DNA from: G047528255 sp047528255
GTDB lineage: Bacteria > Bacteroidota > Bacteroidia > Flavobacteriales > Blattabacteriaceae
Direction of reading: 5' to 3'
NCBI GenBank assembly: GCA_047528255.1
Contig: CP180024.1
Span: 620,001-684,000 of the forward strand
DNA length: 64,000 nt
The translations under genes were made by a program, and so were the position numbers. Each line of letters opens with the position of its first letter. Within the stretch, counting starts at the first letter, position 1. This document shows, one piece after another, positions 1-9,715 of the stretch. The notes under the pieces are model-generated. The model was not told where the DNA came from. It ran no database searches and saw only the letters and a list, made by a program, of their open reading frames with translations.

Positions 1-593
1 TCATCTACCACTTTCATCAATTCGTTGACTTTTTCCACCCACTGAGTCTCTCCATTGAGAGCTCCTAGCGCAGATCCCTGAGTAATAGGAACATTATCTC
101 CATCATATTCATATTTGGAGAGTAATTCGCGTATTTCCATTTCCACCAATTCTAACATCTCAGGATCATCCACCATGTCTACCTTATTCATGAACACTAA
201 GATCTTGGGCACATTCACCTGACGACAAAGCAAAACATGTTCACGTGTCTGAGGCATAAGTCCATCTGTAGCAGCGACTACTAAAATAGATCCATCCATC
301 TGAGCGGCACCGGTAACCATATTTTTGATATAATCCGCGTGACCGGGACAATCTACGTGAGTATAATGACGCTTCCCCGTTTGGTATTCTACGTGAGAAG
401 TATTGATAGTAATTCCTCGCTCTTTTTCTTCCGGAGCATTATCGATTTGATCAAAACGCTTGAGTTCTGCCAACCCCTGTTCCGCTAAAACTTTTGTAAT
501 AGCCGCAGTAAGAGTAGTCTTCCCATGGTCCACGTGACCTATTGTTCCGATGGTAAAATTGGGCTTATCCCTCTTGAATGTTTCCTTTGCCAT
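1..593 (-). CDS. tuf: Elongation factor Tu, N-terminal part (cut by window edge)
   Basis: EF-Tu carries aminoacyl-tRNA to the ribosome in a GTP-dependent way. Reading the minus strand from the ATG at 593-591 gives MAKETFKRDKPNFTIGTIGH, then the P-loop GHVDHGKTTLT, the switch region with RGITI, DCPGHADY (G3) and NKVDMVDD (G4), all in canonical order for EF-Tu. About 197 codons are present; domains 2 and 3 lie beyond position 1. It is the last visible gene of a tRNA-Thr-Tyr-Gly-Thr-tuf transcription unit, an arrangement common in Bacteroidota. Only 48 nt separate the ATG from the nearest tRNA, and I see no separate promoter there, so it is probably processed from the tRNA transcript. Confidence 0.97.
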   Translation of the reverse strand, partial: MAKETFKRDKPNFTIGTIGHVDHGKTTLTAAITKVLAEQGLAELKRFDQIDNAPEEKERGITINTSHVEYQTGKRHYTHVDCPGHADYIKNMVTGAAQMDGSILVVAATDGLMPQTREHVLLCRQVNVPKILVFMNKVDMVDDPEMLELVEMEIRELLSKYEYDGDNVPITQGSALGALNGETQWVEKVNELMKVVD

Positions 594-641
594 AATCGAT
601 AGTTTGTGTTAGTTTTTCAAATTAAATAGTTTGGTCCCTTG

Positions 642-713
642 AGCCAATGACGGGAATTGAACCCGTGACCTCTTCCTTACCAAGGAAGCGCTCTACCTCT
701 GAGCTACATCGGC
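642..713 (-). tRNA. tRNA-Thr (anticodon GGT)
   Basis: The minus strand folds into a cloverleaf: acceptor GCCGATG pairs with CATTGGC (one G-T pair), position 8/9 is TA, and the anticodon arm CTTCC-TTGGTAA-GGAAG carries GGT. The T arm is CGGGTTCAATTCCCG. CCA is not encoded. It is the tRNA closest to tuf. Confidence 0.95.
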
Positions 714-723
714 CAGATCCTTG

Positions 724-796
724 AGCGGGAGACGGGATTCGAACCCGCGACATTCAGCTTGGAAGGCTGACGCTCTACCAACTGAGCTACTCCCGC
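724..796 (-). tRNA. tRNA-Gly (anticodon TCC)
   Basis: The minus strand gives a 73-nt cloverleaf with perfect acceptor pairing GCGGGAG/CTCCCGC, anticodon loop CTTCCAA (TCC) and T arm CGGGTTCGAATCCCG. It is ten bases from the neighbouring tRNA-Thr and clearly in the same transcript. Confidence 0.95.
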
Positions 797-821
797 ATTT
801 TTCATTCTAAATCCAGAGGCG

Positions 822-904
822 TGGGGAGAGCAGGATTCGAACCTGCGAAGGTATACACCAACAGATTTACAGTCTGTACTCGTTGGCCGCTTGAGTATCT
901 CCCC
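822..904 (-). tRNA. tRNA-Tyr (anticodon GTA)
   Basis: This is an 83-nt class II tRNA with a long variable arm. Acceptor GGGGAGA pairs with TCTCCCC, anticodon loop CTGTAAA reads GTA, and the extra arm lies between the anticodon and T stems. It lies between tRNA-Gly and tRNA-Thr(TGT) in the same operon. Confidence 0.95.
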
Positions 905-922
905 AAATTTGTCAAAAGACTG

Positions 923-996
923 AGCCGGCGAAGGGATTCGAACCCCCGACCCCGAGATTACAAATCACGTGCTCTATCCAGCTGAGCTACACCGGC
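923..996 (-). tRNA. tRNA-Thr (anticodon TGT), with an anticodon-stem mismatch
   Basis: The minus strand gives a 74-nt cloverleaf with acceptor GCCGGTG/CGCCGGC and loop TTTGTAA (anticodon TGT). The anticodon stem reads CGTGA against TCTCG, leaving a T-T mismatch at its middle pair; all other helices are sound. It is the promoter-proximal gene of the tRNA-tuf operon. Confidence 0.92.
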
Positions 997-1057
997 TTAT
1001 ATATGACCTAGCTATCAGAAAACTATGTATAATAATACAGCTTTCCATAACGGAATG

Positions 1058-1089
1058 CAAATGTATTAAAGATTTTCACAATATACAAA
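1058..1089 (-). promoter_or_regulatory. Bacteroidetal promoter of the tRNA-tuf operon
   Basis: On the minus strand a TTTG (1089-1086) is followed after exactly 20 nt by TACATTTG (1065-1058), matching the Bacteroidota -33/-7 consensus TTTG-N19-21-TAnnTTTG. It lies about 60 bp upstream of tRNA-Thr(TGT). The IS copy starting at 1100 ends only 10 bp upstream of the -33 box and so just spares the promoter. Confidence 0.75.
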
Positions 1090-1099
1090 CATTCGACTT

Positions 1100-2375
1100 G
1101 AGAACGTTGCATGAGAGAAGGATGTTAAAATGTTTATAAATCAATATATTGTTTCGTATATTTAGAGTATAATAATAAAAAAACTCGGATCTATGCTCAA
1201 AGCACAGCATAAATAAGCTTTAGTGAACTATATATGGAACGTTCTACCAGAAGAAGTGAGTTTTTTAAAAGTTTAAACCCTTAATCTCACTGAGAAGGGA
1301 TGGAAAAAGAAATAAGAAAAATATATCAAAAAAAGCAGGCAATAAAAGGAAAACCTGCTTACAGTGAAATATCGTTATTTAAGATGATGCTTTTGAGTAA
1401 CTGGTATGATCTCAGTAATGTAGAAACGAAAAAATTGGTGAAAGAATCCTTGAGCTGCATGCGCTTTTGTGTTTTTCGATTGGAAGATCAGAACCCAAAT
1501 CCATACAACTCTGTGCAGAGTTCGCAATGAAATAGTAGCCAAAAAGGCATATGAACACTTACTGAAAAAGATCAATAAGGAATTAGAAAAGAATCAGGAG
1601 ATAGTTAAAATAGAAGTGATAGTAGATGCCAGTATTACAGTGAGGCCCTTTACTCCCAAGGGAGACCCCTAGCTCGTAGTGGAGAATCGAAAGGAAGAGG
1701 GGCAAAAGCAAATTAGTCAAAGAAAAGCAAGGATAAAAAAAGAGACTCAATCAGAAGTAGACACTCAAGGAAAATGGCTCAAGAAATCAAGTAAAATCTA
1801 CTACGGATACAAGAAGCACATAGGGGGGGGGGTAAAAATGGAATGACACTAGCTGCTACATAGCGTAGCAACCAATGAACATGATAGTAGAGGCCTAAAA
1901 CCATTAATAAACAAACTAGGATATAAACCCAGAGAAGTATATGCAAACAAAAGTTACCAAGATCCAACCAACGTGTCTTACTTTCATAATCAAAGCATCA
2001 AATACCTTATACAGAAGAAAGCCTATAGGAACAGCCCTTAAGTAGGATAATTATATTATTCAACAATAATTAGTGAGTAAACCCCGATGGGTAGTAGAAC
2101 GTACTTTTGGCAGTATAAAGCGTTAGTTTGGATCAGGAAAGACTCGTTATAAAAGATTAGCTCGTGTGCATGCCCAGCATATTATGGAGGCTATGGGCAT
2201 AATTTGTATCGTTCCCCTGGCATTATTATGCGCTGTCCATAAAAATAGATACAATTAATTAATTCATAATCAATAGTATACCGAACACAATGTGAAAGAC
2301 TAAATCTACATTTTCTTTAACGAAGTCCATCTAGGAGGCTGAATAAACGTGATTCACTATTAACACAATGGTCTC
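1100..2375 (+). mobile_element. IS5-family element, full length, decayed
   Basis: The left end reads GAGAACGTTGCATGAGAG and the right end ACACAATGGTCTC; these are the two imperfect inverted termini (GAGAAC.TTG / GAGACCATTG) shared by every copy in this window. The transposase is broken into short frames, with N-terminal pieces near 1300-1530 and 1469-1672. Assembled over copies, the family encodes about 320 aa with the IS5-type DDE signatures VIVDAS, YADKGYQ and VVERTFGSIKRWF. A run of ten G (1823-1832) disrupts the GVDKNG segment. It cannot encode a working transposase. Confidence 0.92.
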
Positions 2376-2599
2376 GAGATTAGTCCGTGTGCTCCTGCCC
2401 AGCCTCTTATGGAGGTTATGGAGCATAATTTATATCGTCCCCTGGAATTATTATGAGCTATTCATAAAAACAGATATGATTAATTAGATTATAGTCAATA
2501 GTATTTCGAATACGATATGAAAGGAGAAATATCTATCGTCTCCAACGAAGCCCCTCTAGGAGGTTGAATAAATATAATCCACCATAACAAAATGGTCTC
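2376..2599 (+). mobile_element. IS5-family element, 3' fragment
   Basis: This is the last ~225 bp of the same IS, directly abutting the full copy. It begins in the transposase C-terminus (homologous to ..LARVHAQHLMEAM) and ends with the right terminus ATGGTCTC. The next five bases are GAATC, which also flank the left terminus of the fragment ending at 8636. Confidence 0.85.
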
Positions 2600-2610
2600 G
2601 AATCAATCAA

Positions 2611-3415
2611 ATGAAAAAACACTTATGGATTATTTTACCCAGCCTTACAGGGACTTTCATGGTGTTGCAAATGCTTGAAATAGGAACCTTATCAGGAGGA
2701 AGAATCTTCATAGAAGATACGGGCGCAAGTAATTATATATCCTCTAACAATCGTGTTTTTGGTATACAGTATCGATACAACTTGAACCCCAGATATTCAA
2801 TACGTTTAAATTTGAAGCGGGCTGGAATTAGCGACATAGAGCTAAAAACTCAGAGAAATACCGAAAAAACCACTCATAATCCGTTCAAAAATATATCGGA
2901 GAAGCCTCAGACGTATTTGATTTCAACCTCTTTGATTTCAACGACGCACAAAAAAAAAGAGCACACCCTTTATATTTGCAGGGATCGGTTTGGTCGGTTA
3001 TCAACACAAGACTTTTCTGCTCAAGTATCGCAAATTAACGAATGCTAATGGCACGCTTATAAAACTGACGTCCGACACTGATTTAGAAAGAATCAAAAGA
3101 TCAAAAAACACCACGACCTTTCGCATATAATACTTTTCGGGATCGGGTACAAAAATAAACTTATTTTATAATTGGGTGATCAGCTCTAAAACAGGAATAA
3201 CGATTACAGGAACGAAAAAAAATGATCATAAAACACCGAAAACCCAACAAACTATTAAAATAAGCTTAAAAAAAGATGCCCCCAAATTGAAATACAAATA
3301 CAGACTCAGAGCTTCATCGATGAAAAAAAAATTAGGAATACCCAATCTAAAAATTAGTATGTATTCAGGGATTTTCATTCATATAAATCTTCGTCCGACC
3401 ATCTTGTTATTGTGA
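2611..3415 (+). pseudogene. DUF6089-type envelope protein, frameshifted remnant
   Basis: Flavobacteria usually have a DUF6089 beta-barrel-like outer-membrane protein between nadK and uppS, and this remnant sits directly upstream of uppS. The first frame (ATG at 2611) has a signal-like N-terminus, then LEIGTLSGG, TGASNYIS and NPRYSIRLNLKRAGIS, which resemble the family start. Near 2940-2970 the frame breaks around a run of nine A. The expected continuation (FIFAGIGLVGYQHKTFLLKY) is read in another frame from about 2970 and stops at 3128; a third frame runs on to 3415. At least two frameshifts and a stop make it non-functional. The family assignment rests on recall of the family's shape and on synteny. 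Confidence 0.62.
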
Positions 3416-3428
3416 TTAATAACAACAT

Positions 3429-4169
3429 ATGCAAGATTTATTGAATGAAATAGACTTTGATCACCTTCCGCGCCATATAGCTATCATCATGGACGGTAAT
3501 GGTCGTTGGGCAAAAAAAAGAGGTATGTTACGTACCTTCGGTCACAAAAATGCCAAAGAATCTATCCGAGACACCCTGAGGGCAAGTAAAGATCTAGGGA
3601 TCCCTTACATCACCCTATATGCTTTCTCCTCGGAGAACTGGAACAGACCTGAAGAAGAAGTCGGAACTTTAATTAGCTTGCTTTGTGATAGCCTAAAGCA
3701 AGAATTGGAAGAGCTACAAGACAAAGATATTCGGATTCTGACCATAGGAGATACGAAAAAATTCTCCGAGAGAATCCAACAAGAATTGAATAACATGATT
3801 CAATCAACACAATACAACAAAAGCGGTACAATGATCTTAGCCTTGAACTACGGCTCGCAAGACGAAATTATACGAGCCACAAAAGCCATCGCCCGAAAAG
3901 TTTGTAACGGAACCCTTAACTTAGATGATATTGATACAAATGCTTTTGAAGAGCACCTTTATACAAAAAATATTCCTGACGTAGATTTGATCATTCGAAC
4001 CAGCGGAGAACAACGCATAAGCAACTTTTTGCTTTGGCAAGCTGCTTATGCGGAATTATATTTTACAAATGTTTTATGGCCTGATTTTCGAAAAAAAGAT
4101 TTTTTTGAAGCCATTATAAATTATCAAAAAAGAGAACGTCGATTCGGGAAGATCGGAGTTCAAGTTTAA
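3429..4169 (+). CDS. uppS: Undecaprenyl diphosphate synthase (cis-prenyltransferase)
   Basis: UppS condenses isopentenyl diphosphate onto farnesyl diphosphate to make the C55 carrier lipid for peptidoglycan and polysaccharides; it is cytosolic or membrane-associated. The 246-aa protein has the catalytic IAIIMDGNGRWAKKRG near residue 18, the YAFSSENWNRP motif near residue 66, and the C-terminal IRTSGEQRISNFLLWQAAYAELYF with the diphosphate-binding Arg and Ser residues and the Mg-binding Glu. Length is normal. It is followed 12 nt later by bamA in the same direction, the usual Bacteroidota pair. No promoter is obvious directly upstream; transcription may enter through the DUF6089 remnant. Confidence 0.96.
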   Translation: MQDLLNEIDFDHLPRHIAIIMDGNGRWAKKRGMLRTFGHKNAKESIRDTLRASKDLGIPYITLYAFSSENWNRPEEEVGTLISLLCDSLKQELEELQDKDIRILTIGDTKKFSERIQQELNNMIQSTQYNKSGTMILALNYGSQDEIIRATKAIARKVCNGTLNLDDIDTNAFEEHLYTKNIPDVDLIIRTSGEQRISNFLLWQAAYAELYFTNVLWPDFRKKDFFEAIINYQKRERRFGKIGVQV

Positions 4170-4181
4170 TTCTCCATTTTT

Positions 4182-6734
4182 ATGAAAATAATTCGATTTT
4201 TTTTATACTCCCTGCTCATATGCGCCCTACAAAACCTCTCAGCTCAAAAGGATCCTGATACATTTTCGCAACATTCAGAATTCGACTATTACAACAATGT
4301 GAAGACTTATATCCTGGGTGATATCGAGATCAAAGGCGTTACCAAATACAGCAAAAATCAAATTTTCGATTTCATCCACCTCCATATTGGAGACGAAATT
4401 CAAATCCCGGGGACACGAATCAACTACGCCATCAAGAAATTATGGAGCACCAAGCTTTTCAGCAACGTGGCTATCTATACCAATAAAACAGAACGAAACC
4501 GAATCTTCCTGCAGATCCATCTGGAAGGCCTGCCCGAACTATCCTCCGTAGAGGTAACCGGAATCAAAAAATCCATGTTTGAAAAAATCACCAAAGATCG
4601 CGGACTAAAATTTGGAACAAAGATCACTGAAGACTTGATCAATACCCTCAAAAACGATATCAAAAAACATTATCTCCATAAAGGATATCTTGACGTGGTC
4701 ACCACATTCAAAACTACCAAAGACTCGACTGAAAAAACCGTGTTGAAGATCCACGTAGACAAAGGACCTCGCGTCAAAATCAAGGAAATTATCTTTGAAG
4801 GTAATAAAGAGTTATTAGATAGCCAACTGCGTAGTGCAATGAACAATACAAAAAGAAAAAGATTCTTCGCCAACATCTTTAAGTCTTCAAAATACATCCC
4901 CGAAAAATTTGAAGAAGATCGAAAAAGCATCATTGAAAAATATAAATCCTTAGGATTCAGAGATGCTCGAATCGTTTCGGATTCCATCTGGAAAAAAGAT
5001 CCTAAAAACTATATTCTGAAAATAAAAGTAGACGAGGGCAAACGATACTTTCTAGGTAATGTCACCTTCGTAGGAAATACCGTATTCAAAAACGAAATAC
5101 TGAACCAGCTTCTGACCTACAAAAAAGGTGACCCCTACGACCTGATCGGTATTCAAAAAAATGTCTCAGACGGAAAAAACGACACCAGCATCATTTCAGC
5201 TTATCTAGAAGAAGGTTATTTGTTCGTAGAAATCATCCCGATAGAAACCTCCGTCAAAGACGACATGATCGATATAGAAATTCGAGTCATGGAAGGAAAA
5301 GCGGCCGTTTTCAACAAAGTTACATTTTCAGGAAATACTGTTACGAAAGATCATGTCATTGCTCGAGAGTTAATGACTTACCCGGGAGATTTATTCTCTA
5401 AAATTAATATCAAGCGCACCATGTTTCGTTTTGCCCGATCAGGCTTCCTCGAACCGCAAAAGATCACGCCAAATATCAAACCTAGTCTCCTCACCAATAC
5501 AGTAGATCTTGAATGGAAACTCACCGAAAAAAGCTCCAGCCAGATCCAATTACAAGGCGGTCACGGAGCTGGTCGATTCATCGGAAGTCTCGGCTTGACC
5601 TTCGGAAATTTTTCCATCAAAAACCTTTTCAAGGGGAAATCATGGAATCCCATTCCTCAAGGAGACGGCCAAAGGCTTTCTATTTCAGCTCAATCCGGCT
5701 CTCACTTTCAATATTACGGTTTCTCCTTTACAGAACCTTGGATAAGTGGTAAAACGCCTACTTCATTGAACTTCGCGCTGAATTATTCAAAAACATCCTT
5801 CAGAGACTCGTACTACACCCCTTTTCAAGAATTCGGAAGCACCGGTTTCAATAGCAATTTCAACCCGAAGTACGCCCCATCATATCCCATAGGTAGAAGT
5901 TTTTTAAATACCATACGGTTATCCATAGGAATTGACAAACAATTGACTTGGCCGGACGATTATTTTTATCTTTCCTTATCCTCCAAGTACGAACGCTACA
6001 ATCGTAAAAAAAATGATTTTTTCATCAAAGAATTACCTAAAACAAAAATATCCAATGATCTAAACTATACAGTTTCATTTCGCCGCATTTCCGAAGGTCC
6101 AGATCCCATTTTTCCGACCAGTGGCTCAGAATTCGATCTCACCGGAACCTTCACACTTCCCTATTCCCTATTCAAAAAAAATATAGGAACGGACAAATAC
6201 AAATGGCTTGAATATTACAGACTCAAGTTTCTCGCCTATTGGTACAAAGAGCTTTTAGGGAAGCTTGTGGCCAAAATCGGAGGAGAATTCGGATTCCTCG
6301 GATACTACAACTCAGCAAAAGGTGTTCCAGTATTTCAAAGATTTTACCTAGGTGGAACAGGCATATTAAGCTATCAATTGGGAGAAAGAGATTACATCCC
6401 TCTAAGAGGATACCCTGACGCTGGTTATCAAGGGACGATCTCCCCTAAAGGTGGAGGAGTAGTGTACAATAAACTACTTACGGAGCTACGTTATCCACTC
6501 GTCATAAGCGAAATATCAAAAATATGGGCGCTGGGCTTCTTCGAAGCGGGAAATACAGTAATCGATTATAAAGATTACAAACCTTTTCAATTAAAAAGAG
6601 CTATCGGAACAGGCGTGAGGATTTATATGCCGGTTTTCGGTTTTCTGGGGATTGACTTTGGTTATGGCTTTGACAAGCCAGCGAATACTGAGTCAAAATG
6701 GCAAACACATTTCATCATAGGACGTAATCTGTAA
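4182..6734 (+). CDS. bamA: Outer membrane protein assembly factor BamA
   Basis: BamA is the Omp85 insertase that folds beta-barrel proteins into the outer membrane. The 850-aa protein begins with a signal peptide (MKIIRFFLYSLLICALQ, cleavage near SAQ), followed by tandem POTRA-type repeats to about residue 430 (VEVTGIKKS, EGNKELLDSQL, FVGNTVFKNEIL, FSGNTVTKDHVI are the repeating beta-alpha starts). A C-terminal barrel follows, with the loop-6 signature LRGYPD at about residue 741. It ends in FIIGRNL rather than the classical terminal Phe. The frame is intact and of usual length. It sits 12 nt after uppS; the IS element at 6777 follows, and ompH/skp, its usual neighbour, now lies at 21486-22010. 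Confidence 0.95.
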   Translation: MKIIRFFLYSLLICALQNLSAQKDPDTFSQHSEFDYYNNVKTYILGDIEIKGVTKYSKNQIFDFIHLHIGDEIQIPGTRINYAIKKLWSTKLFSNVAIYTNKTERNRIFLQIHLEGLPELSSVEVTGIKKSMFEKITKDRGLKFGTKITEDLINTLKNDIKKHYLHKGYLDVVTTFKTTKDSTEKTVLKIHVDKGPRVKIKEIIFEGNKELLDSQLRSAMNNTKRKRFFANIFKSSKYIPEKFEEDRKSIIEKYKSLGFRDARIVSDSIWKKDPKNYILKIKVDEGKRYFLGNVTFVGNTVFKNEILNQLLTYKKGDPYDLIGIQKNVSDGKNDTSIISAYLEEGYLFVEIIPIETSVKDDMIDIEIRVMEGKAAVFNKVTFSGNTVTKDHVIARELMTYPGDLFSKINIKRTMFRFARSGFLEPQKITPNIKPSLLTNTVDLEWKLTEKSSSQIQLQGGHGAGRFIGSLGLTFGNFSIKNLFKGKSWNPIPQGDGQRLSISAQSGSHFQYYGFSFTEPWISGKTPTSLNFALNYSKTSFRDSYYTPFQEFGSTGFNSNFNPKYAPSYPIGRSFLNTIRLSIGIDKQLTWPDDYFYLSLSSKYERYNRKKNDFFIKELPKTKISNDLNYTVSFRRISEGPDPIFPTSGSEFDLTGTFTLPYSLFKKNIGTDKYKWLEYYRLKFLAYWYKELLGKLVAKIGGEFGFLGYYNSAKGVPVFQRFYLGGTGILSYQLGERDYIPLRGYPDAGYQGTISPKGGGVVYNKLLTELRYPLVISEISKIWALGFFEAGNTVIDYKDYKPFQLKRAIGTGVRIYMPVFGFLGIDFGYGFDKPANTESKWQTHFIIGRNL

Positions 6735-6776
6735 TTCTTTAAAAAAGTAAGGCCATGTCATTCTTAAAAAAACTGT

Positions 6777-8048
6777 GAGAATGTTGCATGAGAGATGGAT
6801 TAAAATATTTGTAAATTAATATACTATTTCGTCTATCTGGAGTAGAAAATAAAAAAAACCGGATCTATGCTCAGAAGTACTGCGAAAATAAGCTTTAGTG
6901 AACTACATATGGAACGTTCTACCAGAGGAAGTGGCTTTTTCAAAAAATTAAACACCCAGATTCACTGGGAAGGGATGGAGAAAGAAATAAGAAAAATATA
7001 TCAAAAAGGCCAGGGAATAAAAGTCCAATCTGATTACAGTGGAATATCGTTATATAACGATGATGCTTTTTAGTAACTAGCATGATGTCAGTGATGTAGG
7101 AACGGAAGAATTGGTGAAAGAGTCTTTGAGCTGCATGCGATTTTATGATTTCCGATTGGAACATCAGATGCCAGATCATGCGACTCTATGCAGATTTCGA
7201 AATAAAATAGTAGCCAAAAAGGCATATGAGTCTTACTGAAAAAGATCAATAAGGAATTAGAAAAGAATCAGGAGATAGTTAAAGCAGGGGTGATAGTAGA
7301 AATATCAGTATTACAGTGATTCTATTTGCTCCCAAGGGTCTCCTACCTACGTAGTTGTAGGATCAGAAGGAATAGAAGGAAAAGCAAATCACTCAAAGAA
7401 AAGAAAGGGAAAAAAAAGAAACTCAATCAGGAGTAGACACTCAAGGAAAATGGCTCAAGAAATCAGATAAACTCTACTATGGATACAAGAATCACATAGG
7501 GGAGATAAAAATGGAATGATACTATCAGTATAATATCGTAGCCTCCAATGAGCATGATAGTAGAGGGCTAAAGCCATTAATAAGAAAACTAGCATATAAA
7601 CTCAGAGAAGTATCTGCAGAGAAAGGTTATCACTAAGTGCCAGTCAACGTGTCTTACTTTCATAGTCGAGGCATCGAAGATGCCTTATATAGAAGAAACC
7701 TATAGGAAACCGCCCCTTAAGTCGGATAGCTATATTATTTAACAAATTAGTGAGTAAAACCAGATGGGTAGTAAAACGTACTTTTGGTAGTATAAAACGT
7801 CGGTTCGGATCAGTCAAGGTTCGTTACAAAGGATTATCCTATCTGCAGTCGCAGCTTCTTATGGAGCTATAGCACATAATTTGTATCGTTCCCCTGATCT
7901 CATTATACTCTATTCATAAAAATAAATATAATTAATTAATAATTAGTAGTGTTTTAAATACGATGTGAAAGACTAAATCTACATTCTTTTCCAAAGAAGC
8001 CATTTAGGAGGATGAATAAACGTAATCCACCCTTAACACAATGACCTC
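6777..8048 (+). mobile_element. IS5-family element, full length, decayed
   Basis: Left terminus GAGAATGTTGCATGAGAG, right terminus CACAATGACCTC. Transposase homology runs throughout in broken frames (N-terminal piece 6867-7073). Flanks are ACTGT on the left and ACTAT on the right, a possible slightly decayed 5-bp target duplication. Confidence 0.9.
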
Positions 8049-8063
8049 ACTATGTGAGGTAGT
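8049..8063 (+). repeat. Short repeat flanking an IS end (copy 1 of 4)
   Basis: ACTATGTGAGGTAGT directly follows the IS right end. Near-identical 15-mers follow IS ends at 14466, 21418 and 51469. The preceding bases CCTCAC with GTGAGG form a small hairpin. Its origin is unknown. Confidence 0.55.
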
Positions 8064-8636
8064 GATTTTCTCCCTTAGTGCATAAAGGAACTCACTGCAA
8101 TACTGTCATCTACTATCACTCCTGTTTTAACTATCACCTGATGCTTTTCTAATTCCTTATTAGATCTTCATTCAGTAAGATATCATATGTATTTTTGGCT
8201 ACTATTTCATTGCAAAATTTGCATAGAATCGTATGATCCAGTTCTAACCTTTCTAATAGAGAAGCATAAAATCACATGCATCCTATGGGTATTTTACCAA
8301 TTTTTTTAGTTCCTACATCACTGAAATCATCCCAATAACTCAAAAGCGTCATCATAAATAACGATATTCCATTGTAGGTAGTTGAGCTTTTATTCCTAGT
8401 CTTTTTGATATATTTTTCTTATTTCTTTCTCTATCCCAGTCCCACTGGACCAATGTGTTAATCTTTTTAAGATTCACTTCTTCTGCTAGAATATCCATGT
8501 ATAGTTCGCTAAAACTTATTTATGTGGTGCTTCTGAGAAAAAATCCGAATCTTTTTTTAGATTCTAGTCCAGACTATACAAAACAATATATTGATATTAC
8601 AAATATTTTACCTCCCCTTCTCTTATGCACCTTCTC
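8064..8636 (-). mobile_element. IS5-family element, 5' half
   Basis: The first ~570 bp of the IS in minus orientation, ending at the left terminus (plus-strand GCACCTTCTC at 8627-8636). It breaks off inside the region coding for the first catalytic Asp. The outside flank read in element orientation is GAATC, identical to the flank of the 3' fragment at 2599. See the inversion finding. Confidence 0.88.
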
Positions 8637-8752
8637 GATTCTATTCGCATACTTTGGAATGACTGAAGGACATAGAAACAAAAACAAAAATATAGGCAAT
8701 TCTATCTGTGATAAGCTTTTAGTCTTGGCTGAATTCTATAGCAATCTAAAAA

Positions 8753-9646
8753 TTAATTTCTTCGATCTGAACCCCAAAGCAGTTTTTCTTGTAAAGTTTT
8801 GAAATAGCTTTGTTCTTCTTCTTGAATAATGTAGGCATAAAAAGAAGCTTTTTTAATATATAGCTCAGTGTTGATGTTTAGTAAGCTCAGTCTGGTATCC
8901 ATTGAAAGGGAATAGGTGTCTGCGTGACTGTGAATTTTCAAGCGAATATTTTCGTGATCAGGTATGACCAGCGGACGTGAAAAGAGATTGTGTGGTGCAA
9001 TGGGGGTGAGGACGAAATTCTTACTCTCTGGGATGATGATGGGACCGCTGCAACTCAAAGAATAACCTGTGGAGCCTGTGGGAGTTGAGATGATCAGTCC
9101 GTCAGTCCAATAGGAGGTTAAAAAAACATCGCTTATATAAGCGTCGATGGTCATCATAGAAACCGTCTCTCGGCGTAATATCACTACCTCATTCAAAGCG
9201 AAGTTTAGGAAGTCATCGGGCAAGAGGTCTCCTGTGGAAGTTTCTACCCAAAGGAGACTGCGGGGTATAGGGGTAAGCTTTTGATTGAAAATATGGTCTA
9301 TTTTTTTAATGAAAATATCTTTATTGAAGCTGGCCAAGAAACCCAAATTTCCCGTATTTACTCCTACAATGGGGATACCCAGATCTCTGATCAGTGTGAT
9401 AGCGGATAAAATGGTTCCGTCTCCGCCGAAGGTGAACATCAGATAAAATTCTTGACACAATTCTTCATGACGGACAAATGTTGGGAGATCTAAATCTTCA
9501 AAATCTTCAAAAGACTTTAAAATGGCCAGAAATTTTTTTTCAATGTGGGCTTCTATCGATTGTCTGTGAACATAATCTAAAAACTGTGAAAGATATATTA
9601 TATTCTTCTTTTCTAATTTTTGTCCGTATATAGCTATTTTCATCAT
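8753..9646 (-). CDS. nadK: NAD kinase
   Basis: It phosphorylates NAD to NADP in the cytosol. The 297-aa product has the GGDGT nucleotide-binding motif at residues 74-78, GVNTGNLGFLASF, the NEVVILRRE segment, and TPTGSTGYSLSCSGPII (the family TGSTAYxxSAGG motif). Length is typical. ATG is at 9646. In Flavobacteriia nadK normally precedes DUF6089-uppS-bamA in the same direction; here those genes lie on the opposite strand across IS debris. It is divergent from the mevalonate kinase gene. Confidence 0.95.
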   Translation of the reverse strand: MMKIAIYGQKLEKKNIIYLSQFLDYVHRQSIEAHIEKKFLAILKSFEDFEDLDLPTFVRHEELCQEFYLMFTFGGDGTILSAITLIRDLGIPIVGVNTGNLGFLASFNKDIFIKKIDHIFNQKLTPIPRSLLWVETSTGDLLPDDFLNFALNEVVILRRETVSMMTIDAYISDVFLTSYWTDGLIISTPTGSTGYSLSCSGPIIIPESKNFVLTPIAPHNLFSRPLVIPDHENIRLKIHSHADTYSLSMDTRLSLLNINTELYIKKASFYAYIIQEEEQSYFKTLQEKLLWGSDRRN

Positions 9647-9715
9647 GATATCAGGAGGAAATGCGTCAGGGAAATAAACTGAAAAGAATTTTTTTCAGTT
9701 TTATGAAACAGCTTT

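Noticed and set aside
1300..1672. Transposase-like frames in each IS taken as separate small genes
   Set aside because: They are pieces of one broken IS5 transposase; the same peptides recur in all copies at the same place.
8455..8802. 115-aa plus-strand open frame beside nadK
   Set aside because: It starts in the antisense of an IS 5' half and runs into the antisense of the nadK end; a chimeric chance frame with no domain.
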